Of a stretch of 13,106 bases of DNA, positions 8,288-13,106 are shown piece after piece. The notes under the pieces were generated by a model. The model saw only the letters and a program-made list of their open reading frames with translations, made no database searches and had not been told where the DNA came from. Within the stretch, counting starts at the first letter, position 1. Each line of letters opens with the position of its first letter. The stretch is taken from assembly GCA_002376725.1 (NCBI GenBank), contig DFOM01000037.1, forward strand, positions 1 through 13,106, in the 5' to 3' direction. Made by a program: the position numbers and the translations under genes. The DNA is from Cloacimonetes bacterium UBA3541 (GTDB lineage Bacteria; Cloacimonadota; Cloacimonadia; Cloacimonadales; Cloacimonadaceae).

Positions 8288-9021
8288 ATTGTATAAGTAA
8301 TGTCTTCTTGCGCAAATTCAAACATATCTAGGGGATTTTCAAATAAGAAAGCCTGTAATTGAGGTGAGATCCCATGTGTGAGTAACACTCTTTTTATTCC
8401 TGAATATTGAAGTCTTATTATTTGATCAGGTTGAGGATGTTGAGCATCAATGATAACCGTGTGGCAATTTCGGATAAGGAATTGGACGCTGTCTACTTTA
8501 TTAATATCAGAAGTATAAGCAAGAGATCCTTCAGAAGCTGAAATGCGGAAAGCATAGGAATGCAATAGATTAGGGAGTTTATTCTCAGTTACTAAATCTT
8601 CATATTCCAATAAATGGTCAGTTAAAGCAGAATTAACCTCTTCATAATACAATTCACTTTCTTCACAATCCAGAATATGTAACGGGAAGGGGAATTTCTG
8701 GATAAAAGTATAGAGAAATTGCAGAGTTTCTACCAGAGCTGCAGGTCGTTCAGGAAGAAAGAGTTGTAGCGGTTTTTCTCTTTTTTGAATCTTAAGCATC
8801 TGTAGAAGCATAAATAATCCCGATATATGATCAGGATGATAGTGGCTAATAAAAATAGCATCCAATACATCATTGGCTATATTATGCTTTAATAATTGCT
8901 TGGAAACTCCTTCACCACAATCAAAAAGAAGATGTTTGCCATTTACATTTACATATAAACTACTCTGATTTTTGTCTAATTCCGGCATTCCGGATCCTGT
9001 ACCTAAAGGAATAAATTTCAT
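8284..9021 (-). CDS. RNase Z-like metallo-beta-lactamase-fold hydrolase
   Basis: 245 residues, cytoplasmic, no signal peptide. The N-terminus follows the RNase Z/ElaC pattern: PLGTGSGMP at 5-13 and LLFDCGEGVSKQLL at 31-44. The metal motif is SHYHPDH, with His60, His62, Asp64 and His65. Further likely ligands are His154, Asp172 (YTSD) and His216 (LTHGIS), enough for a two-zinc site. The protein is shorter than RNase Z (about 300 residues). I do not see the HEAT loop; DAQHP (193-197) occupies that region. No clear tRNA-binding exosite arm stands out. It may therefore be a different phosphodiesterase or hydrolase of this superfamily rather than the tRNA 3' nuclease. The start has a good ribosome site (AGGAAGG, eight bases upstream) and overlaps the transferase stop as ATGA; its own stop overlaps the TPR lipoprotein start. 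Confidence 0.86.
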   Translation of the reverse strand: MKFIPLGTGSGMPELDKNQSSLYVNVNGKHLLFDCGEGVSKQLLKHNIANDVLDAIFISHYHPDHISGLFMLLQMLKIQKREKPLQLFLPERPAALVETLQFLYTFIQKFPFPLHILDCEESELYYEEVNSALTDHLLEYEDLVTENKLPNLLHSYAFRISASEGSLAYTSDINKVDSVQFLIRNCHTVIIDAQHPQPDQIIRLQYSGIKRVLLTHGISPQLQAFLFENPLDMFEFAQEDITYTI

Positions 9022-10121
9022 TTTAATGACCTTCCTGTTTTTTGTTGATTCATAGGTATAATAATTGGTATCTGATCAAGCTTGTGTCCTAAAAAGAGGA
9101 AAAACAAAGTAAACATCATAGCTGTAACTATAAGTAATACTCCATTTCCCGTGATAAAAATTATAATAGTGGTCAGAGCAATCAGAAGATTAAGAGCATA
9201 GACAATTATCGCAGTGATTTTAACCGAACCTAACAAAGTGAAGAGACGATGAGTAGAATGGTCTCTACCACCTTGACTTATATGTCTACCATCACGAGTG
9301 CGAGTATAGCTGACCAAACAAATATCAAATATCGCATAGCTCAAAAGTAAAACAGGTAAAAGATAAAAGATATTATTTTGACGAGTTAAAACTGCAAATC
9401 TGCCCATTAATATTCCCATAGAAGAGAGGAAATAACCTATAAACATAGAGCCAGCATCACCTAAAAATATCTTTGCCGGATTAAAATTATAAGGAAGAAA
9501 ACCTAAAGATGCACCAGCAAAACTTAACGATATCAATCCAATAAATGCCATTTCTGAAGCGTTAGAACCGGTGATATTGGCTAAACTAAAAGCAAAATAA
9601 CCCAATCCTAAAATTCCTGCCATGCCACTTAAAATACCATCCATATTATCTAAAAAATTCATAGCATTCATTAATCCGACCATCCAGAGCAACATCAAAG
9701 GCAAAGAGATATAGATAGAACCAAACATATGCTCCAATTCAGCAATCCTAAAACTACTCAATATAAATATTAGACTAACCGTAATTTGTCCTGTAAGTTT
9801 AATTGCTGGATGCATACCAAATTTATCATCAATCAGACCTAAAACAGTAATTATAAATGCCCCAAGTAAATAGCCAATCATAGCTATATCAAAATAACGA
9901 TTAGGAGAAATTGCTACATCATAGATACATAGTAAAGAAAAGCCAATAAAAACACTTAGTCCACCCAAAAGTGGCGTATTCTTCTGGTGTATTTTACGCG
10001 CTGCAGGCTTATCTTCAAAGTTTAAAGCATGTGCCAATTTAATAATGAAAGGCGTCAAACCATAAACGAATAAGAAGGACATAATGAATACACTTAAGTA
10101 TTCCCATGTCCGATTTTCCAT
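9018..10121 (-). CDS. WecA/TagO-like polyprenyl-phosphate N-acetylhexosamine-1-phosphate transferase
   Basis: An integral membrane enzyme of the MraY/WecA family. It moves a sugar-1-phosphate from a UDP-sugar to undecaprenyl phosphate on the cytoplasmic face, the first step of making a lipid-linked glycan such as O-antigen, teichoic-type polymer or capsule. In 367 residues, mostly hydrophobic helices, it shows KIHQKNTPLLGG (43-54), the Asp pair GLIDDKFGMHP (95-105), NAMNFLDNMDG (152-162), FLGDAGS (219-225) and GGRDHSTHRL (284-293). The DHxxHRL form is typical of the WecA/TagO side rather than MraY, and no peptidoglycan genes are nearby. The sugar cannot be told from sequence. First gene of the operon; AAGGGAG (10135-10129) lies seven bases before the ATG. 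The hydrophilic C-terminal tail (from about 347) faces the cytoplasm or periplasm depending on the helix count. Confidence 0.93.
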   Translation of the reverse strand: MENRTWEYLSVFIMSFLFVYGLTPFIIKLAHALNFEDKPAARKIHQKNTPLLGGLSVFIGFSLLCIYDVAISPNRYFDIAMIGYLLGAFIITVLGLIDDKFGMHPAIKLTGQITVSLIFILSSFRIAELEHMFGSIYISLPLMLLWMVGLMNAMNFLDNMDGILSGMAGILGLGYFAFSLANITGSNASEMAFIGLISLSFAGASLGFLPYNFNPAKIFLGDAGSMFIGYFLSSMGILMGRFAVLTRQNNIFYLLPVLLLSYAIFDICLVSYTRTRDGRHISQGGRDHSTHRLFTLLGSVKITAIIVYALNLLIALTTIIIFITGNGVLLIVTAMMFTLFFLFLGHKLDQIPIIIPMNQQKTGRSLK

Positions 10122-10128
10122 ATTTATT

Positions 10129-10135
10129 CTCCCTT
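10129..10135 (-). promoter_or_regulatory. Ribosome binding site of the transferase, first gene of the operon
   Basis: AAGGGAG on the minus strand, seven bases before the ATG at 10121. It fixes the start of the leading operon gene. The longer open frame that overlaps from upstream is in another frame and has no such site. Confidence 0.75.
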
Positions 10136-10140
10136 ATATA

Positions 10141-10176
10141 TTTAATCAAACTTCTTTGTCGCTTAATTTTTGTCAA
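10141..10176 (-). promoter_or_regulatory. Possible promoter region of the seven-gene operon
   Basis: A perfect TTGACA lies at 10176-10171 on the minus strand, 49 bases before the transferase ATG. At the usual 16-18 base spacing there is no good -10 box. AT-rich GATTAA (10147-10142) is 23 bases away, too far. The -35-like hexamer is seen directly; its use as a promoter is a weak inference. Confidence 0.25.
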
Positions 10177-10322
10177 TCCAAAAGGAAATAAATTTGACTT
10201 TAGAGGCATTCTTTTAAATAGGAAATTGAATAAAATATCTCTGTTTTGAATCAGTTTCCATCGCGTCATCCTATAATTAATGAGGGGTGATAATAAATAT
10301 AAGAATAATTATTTTGATTATG

Positions 10323-10337
10323 GTGCAATTATTGCAC
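10323..10337. promoter_or_regulatory. Perfect 15-bp palindrome, likely operator
   Basis: GTGCAATTATTGCAC is a perfect dyad of two 7-base arms around one central T. It sits in the divergent region, 81 bases before the start of the propeller gene and about 200 bases from the transferase. The size and symmetry fit a site for a dimeric helix-turn-helix regulator. A TATGAT (10347-10352) lies ten bases downstream, so a bound protein would cover the -35 region of that possible promoter. No regulator gene is nearby, and I do not recognise the motif as belonging to a named regulator. Confidence 0.45.
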
Positions 10338-10346
10338 ACTGATACA

Positions 10347-10352
10347 TATGAT
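10347..10352 (+). promoter_or_regulatory. Candidate -10 box for the propeller gene
   Basis: TATGAT differs from TATAAT at one position and lies 65 bases before the preferred start codon. No matching -35 is present at 16-18 bases; the palindrome occupies that place, which would fit an activator-dependent or repressed promoter. A second option is TATTAT at 10362-10367, also without a good -35. Confidence 0.3.
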
Positions 10353-10406
10353 AAGTGAAAATATTATTTAATCCGTCTGGTTTAAAATATAAAGATATAT
10401 ATAAAA

Positions 10407-10412
10407 AAGGAG
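10407..10412 (+). promoter_or_regulatory. Ribosome binding site deciding the start of the propeller protein
   Basis: AAGGAG with five A's before the ATG at 10418. It argues strongly for this start over the in-frame ATG at 10355, which has no ribosome site and would put 21 polar residues in front of the signal peptide. Confidence 0.85.
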
Positions 10413-10417
10413 AAAAA

Positions 10418-12847
10418 ATGAAAAAACTACTACTCGTAGCATCTATTATTTTATTATGTTCTCTGGCTTTTGCTTGGGACTTAATCAGACAGACTGCTTT
10501 TCCAACTAATTTTTACTGTATGGAAAAAATTGGTAATATCTATTGGGCAGGGGGTTATGTGGGTGCTGTTGCTAAATCAACGGATGAGGGTTTAACTTGG
10601 CGTTTTGTGGAAACACCTGCTTATAATGCTGTAACTGATGATTATAAAGATGTTTGGGATATAGATTTCATAAATGAGATGCAAGGTATTATGGTGGGTG
10701 ATGATGGCTTAGTTGCTCTCACTAATGATGGTGGTGTAACCTGGATTTGGCCTCAGAGTGTGCAAAATATTATAGGTACAACCAGAATGTATGGAGCAGT
10801 ATACTTTCCAGACGGAAGAATATGGATTTGCGGTTATGAAGGGAAAATTGGTTATTCACCTGACTATGGAGTTACCTGGACACTCCAAGCTGCTGGTGTA
10901 ACAACTGTTGCTGCATATAGTATTTCTATGAATGAATCTGGTATTGGATTTGTTGCATTAAATAAAGGAACTCCTAGTCAATCCAAGATATTAAAGACTA
11001 CGAATTTTGGTCAAAACTGGACTCTAATAGAACTTCCTGTAACTGATAATCCTTCTTTTAATAAGGTTCGTCAATTTGGAAATAAAGTAGTACTATGTGG
11101 AGATAAGGGTTATGTAGGTTATAGCAATGATAATGGTAACACCTGGACTCATTATGCTCAAGCTGGAGGTTCTAGCACATCAATGCGTGATGTAACTATG
11201 GAAGGGAATCTTGGTTATGCAGTGGGGAGAAATGCTACTATTATAAAAACTACAGATGGCTGGGCTACCTGGCAAGTACTAACTCATAATGTTACCACTT
11301 ATATTGAGGGAATAAAAATTAGAGATGATGGAAGTTTACTTGCCTGTGGCTGGCAAGGGACTTTAATGTTATCTAACGATGGAGGTATAAGCTGGGAAGA
11401 CTTAGTGCCTAACGCTATAGACCTCTGGCAAGCAAGTATAGTAGATGCCAATAATTGGTATGTTGTTGGAGACAAGGGCACTATTCTAAAAACTACAGAT
11501 GGTGGTCATAATCTGGTAAAAAAGAATATATTTGGAAATACCAGTCTTTTTTATACTTGTTATTTCAAAAATGTTAATGAAGGATGGGTTACAGGCAAGA
11601 CCAGTGGTAATATTTATCACACTGTAAACGGTGGTGACAGCTGGTCCTTTTTTACCATACCAAACTTCTCTTCAACTAAGGCATTCTATGAGATATTTTT
11701 TGTTAACGAACAGATTGGATATATTGTAGGTTTAGGTGGGAAAGTAACTAAGACCACGGATGGTGGTGAAACTTGGTTTACCGTAGGAGATAATATTAGC
11801 TCTTCTACGAATCTTTATTGTACTTACTGGAAAGATGAAATGAACGGTTATGCTGGCAGTAGCACCGGACTACTTTATATAACAAATAATGGTGGGGTAA
11901 CCTGGAGCTCTATTACGGTGGGAGCAAATGCTAATATCCGAGACATTTATTTTCGTGATGTCAATAATGGTGTCTTAGTTAAAGAAGGCGGAGAAATATA
12001 TTACACTACTACAGGTGGAAACACAGCAACCAGCTGGTTAGCAGCTTCAGAGCAAGCTATAGGACACATTATGAGTGTAACTTGTGATCACAATGGAGTT
12101 TATTGGGCTGCTGGTTATAGCTCAAATCCCAGTCAACAAGGCAATAGCTGGGCTATTATGAAATCTTTGGATAATGGAGCAACCTGGATAGAAGAAAGTT
12201 TCCCTCCACTAACCTTTAATCCTACTCAATTAACTAATATCAGCACTGGCGGAGGAAAAATTGTAGCGGTAGGGAAAAACAATGTTATCTTAGCTCAATT
12301 AGAAGTACCAGAGCATGTAATTTTAATTTCTCCTCCAGATAATAGCACCGGAATTGACCCTCAAAATGTAATTCTTACTTGGGCTCCATCACCTTATGGT
12401 TCTGTGGCTGCTTATTATGGAGTGTATGTATCTCCAACTCCTGAAGCTTTGTTTGATTACTATTATTTTGAAACTACAGAAACCAGTTTTAACCTTTCTA
12501 CTGCTCCGTTAATTGATCTTGGTTATGGAAATACCTGGTTCTGGGCAGTATTGCCAGTGAACGAAGTTATGGATACTCCTGATCCTGATTCAGGAAATTT
12601 TATGATCTGGCGTTTTACTACTATGACACAAACTACTTTAGAACCGCCCATAGTGAGAATTGAAAAATTAAATGGACAAATAATAATTTCCTGGGACGCA
12701 GTTTCTGGAGCTACTAATTATAATGTTTATGGAGCTTCTAACCCTTATGGAAACTTTACATTAATCTCTACTACTTCCGAGTTATTGTATACCATAACAA
12801 ATCCAGGTAATATGCAGTTCTTTAAAGTTACTGCTTCTAACGAATAG
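10418..12847 (+). CDS. Secreted Asp-box (YCF48/BNR-like) beta-propeller protein with C-terminal FN3-like domains
   Basis: 809 residues from the ATG at 10418. Residues 1-19 are a Sec signal peptide (MKKLLLVASIILLCSLAFA). There follow about 13 copies of an Asp-box-like motif, (S/T)-x-D-G-G-x-T-W, with the Trp position near 61, 109, 154, 201, 243, 285, 326, 409, 453, 496, 540 and 590, and one copy near 360-366 (TTDGGHNL) lacking the Trp. The 41-50 residue spacing matches propeller blades as in YCF48/BNR and sortilin-like proteins, perhaps two propellers. After about 630 come two Ig/FN3-like domains: one from PEHVILISPPDNSTG, and a last one (about 743-809) with IIISWDAVSGATNYNVYG ending FFKVTASNE. 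No LPXTG, outer-membrane barrel or classical type IX sorting tail is evident. It is probably exported to the periplasm, cell surface or outside, with a binding or structural role; no catalytic residues are recognisable. It is a single-gene unit with its own terminator. Fold confident, function unknown. Confidence 0.88.
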   Translation: MKKLLLVASIILLCSLAFAWDLIRQTAFPTNFYCMEKIGNIYWAGGYVGAVAKSTDEGLTWRFVETPAYNAVTDDYKDVWDIDFINEMQGIMVGDDGLVALTNDGGVTWIWPQSVQNIIGTTRMYGAVYFPDGRIWICGYEGKIGYSPDYGVTWTLQAAGVTTVAAYSISMNESGIGFVALNKGTPSQSKILKTTNFGQNWTLIELPVTDNPSFNKVRQFGNKVVLCGDKGYVGYSNDNGNTWTHYAQAGGSSTSMRDVTMEGNLGYAVGRNATIIKTTDGWATWQVLTHNVTTYIEGIKIRDDGSLLACGWQGTLMLSNDGGISWEDLVPNAIDLWQASIVDANNWYVVGDKGTILKTTDGGHNLVKKNIFGNTSLFYTCYFKNVNEGWVTGKTSGNIYHTVNGGDSWSFFTIPNFSSTKAFYEIFFVNEQIGYIVGLGGKVTKTTDGGETWFTVGDNISSSTNLYCTYWKDEMNGYAGSSTGLLYITNNGGVTWSSITVGANANIRDIYFRDVNNGVLVKEGGEIYYTTTGGNTATSWLAASEQAIGHIMSVTCDHNGVYWAAGYSSNPSQQGNSWAIMKSLDNGATWIEESFPPLTFNPTQLTNISTGGGKIVAVGKNNVILAQLEVPEHVILISPPDNSTGIDPQNVILTWAPSPYGSVAAYYGVYVSPTPEALFDYYYFETTETSFNLSTAPLIDLGYGNTWFWAVLPVNEVMDTPDPDSGNFMIWRFTTMTQTTLEPPIVRIEKLNGQIIISWDAVSGATNYNVYGASNPYGNFTLISTTSELLYTITNPGNMQFFKVTASNE

Positions 12848-12877
12848 CTACATAACCTTTAGAGAATAATAAGAAAA

Positions 12878-12926
12878 AGCCTGCTGAGTTCATAGATTTA
12901 CAGGGACTCAGCAGGTTATTTTTTAT
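12878..12926 (+). terminator. Rho-independent terminator of the propeller gene
   Basis: CCTGCTGAGT (12880-12889) pairs perfectly with ACTCAGCAGG (12906-12915). The stem can extend at the base by a G-T and an A-T pair, and inward by two more pairs. A T-rich tract (TTATTTTTTAT, 12916-12926) follows. It begins about 30 bases after the stop codon. An A-rich stretch before the stem could let it also work weakly on the opposite strand. Confidence 0.88.
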
Positions 12927-13080
12927 GAGGTTCAATCTATGCCTCTTATCCAAATTATTCTCAATACATTTCACAATTGCATTAATTTATCCCTTGTTTC
13001 TTTCTATTCCATAATCCATAACTTAGTTTACTCTTAGAATTAAATATCATATTTATATAGTAATTATAACTAACTGATGA
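12927..13080. other. AT-rich intergenic stretch, no gene seen
   Basis: Only very short open frames occur, for example 29 codons from the ATG at 12925, and none has a ribosome site or recognisable protein. No tRNA or other RNA gene is visible. Confidence 0.55.
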
Positions 13081-13106
13081 CCAGCTTTGGACATAAGCTG
13101 GACATA
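13081..13106. repeat. Short direct and inverted repeat at the window's right edge
   Basis: CCAGCTT (13081-13087) is the inverse of AAGCTGG (13095-13101). TGGACATA also occurs twice as a direct repeat (13088-13095 and 13099-13106). The second copy ends exactly at the window edge, so this could be the beginning of a longer tandem repeat or just a chance small hairpin. Confidence 0.4.

Noticed and set aside
8284..9021. Naming the hydrolase rnz
   Set aside because: The HEAT loop and a clear exosite are not visible and the protein is short, so only family-level assignment is justified.
9018..10121. Naming the transferase mraY
   Set aside because: The DHxxHRL ending and lack of neighbouring peptidoglycan genes place it with WecA/TagO-like enzymes.
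10039..10269. Minus-strand open frame of 76 codons overlapping the transferase start
   Set aside because: It overlaps the transferase by about 80 bases in another frame, has only an AGG directly touching its ATG and no properly spaced ribosome site, and shows no recognisable domain. The transferase start is well supported by AAGGGAG.
10304..10333. AATAATT...AATTATT stem upstream of the palindrome
   Set aside because: Made only of A/T pairs in AT-rich sequence, so expected by chance and too weak to call a structure.
10355..10417. Longer N-terminus for the propeller protein from the ATG at 10355
   Set aside because: No ribosome site, and it would bury the signal peptide behind 21 polar residues. 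The ATG at 10418 has AAGGAG at five bases and begins a textbook signal peptide.
12640..12847. Type IX secretion sorting domain at the end of the propeller protein
   Set aside because: The end reads as an FN3-like domain (ISWDAVSGATNYNVYG ... FFKVTASNE) without the usual 'YPNP' type start of a sorting tail.
12925..13014. Possible 29-codon gene after the terminator
   Set aside because: No ribosome site, starts within the terminator's T-rich tail and has no recognisable features.

Overview
The window looks like an AT-rich, Gram-negative-type bacterial chromosome. Two lipoproteins, Sec signal peptides, a DUF5683-type membrane protein and a long secreted Asp-box beta-propeller with fibronectin-like C-terminal domains suggest the FCB superphylum. 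My best guess is Cloacimonadota ('Candidatus Cloacimonas'-like). This rests on gene style and composition alone; no marker gene in the window settles it.

Layout. Positions 1-136 (minus strand) hold the first part of an insertion-sequence transposase. It has its own Shine-Dalgarno (SD) and a GTG start, and it runs off the left edge. Its zinc-ribbon is split between two frames at a run of eight A's. From 10121 down to 246, seven minus-strand genes are packed with gaps of at most 10 nt or overlaps of 1-4 nt, so they look like one operon. In transcription order they are: a WecA/TagO-like polyprenyl-phosphate sugar-phosphate transferase; an RNase Z-like metallo-beta-lactamase-fold hydrolase; a TPR-rich lipoprotein; a DUF5683-like membrane protein; a small fibronectin-III-like lipoprotein; a UvrD/PcrA helicase; and the transcription-repair coupling factor Mfd. 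Positions 10122-10417 form a divergent regulatory region with a perfect 15-bp palindrome. A single plus-strand gene (10418-12847) encodes a secreted protein of 809 residues with 13 Asp-box-like repeats. It ends in a strong intrinsic terminator (12878-12926). The last 180 bases have no convincing gene, but end in a short direct and inverted repeat at the right edge.

How the genes fit together. The last two operon genes form a DNA repair pair. Mfd displaces stalled RNA polymerase and recruits UvrA. The UvrD/PcrA protein carries the C-terminal Tudor-like domain that in PcrA/UvrD contacts RNA polymerase. The first gene acts at the start of lipid-linked glycan synthesis, and the three middle genes form a small envelope module of unknown function. 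Why envelope and repair genes share an operon is unclear; convenience rather than shared function is possible.

I do not see a clear new defence or mobile system. The least-explained parts are the TPR lipoprotein/DUF5683/FN3-lipoprotein trio, the frameshifted transposase start and the palindrome in front of the propeller gene.
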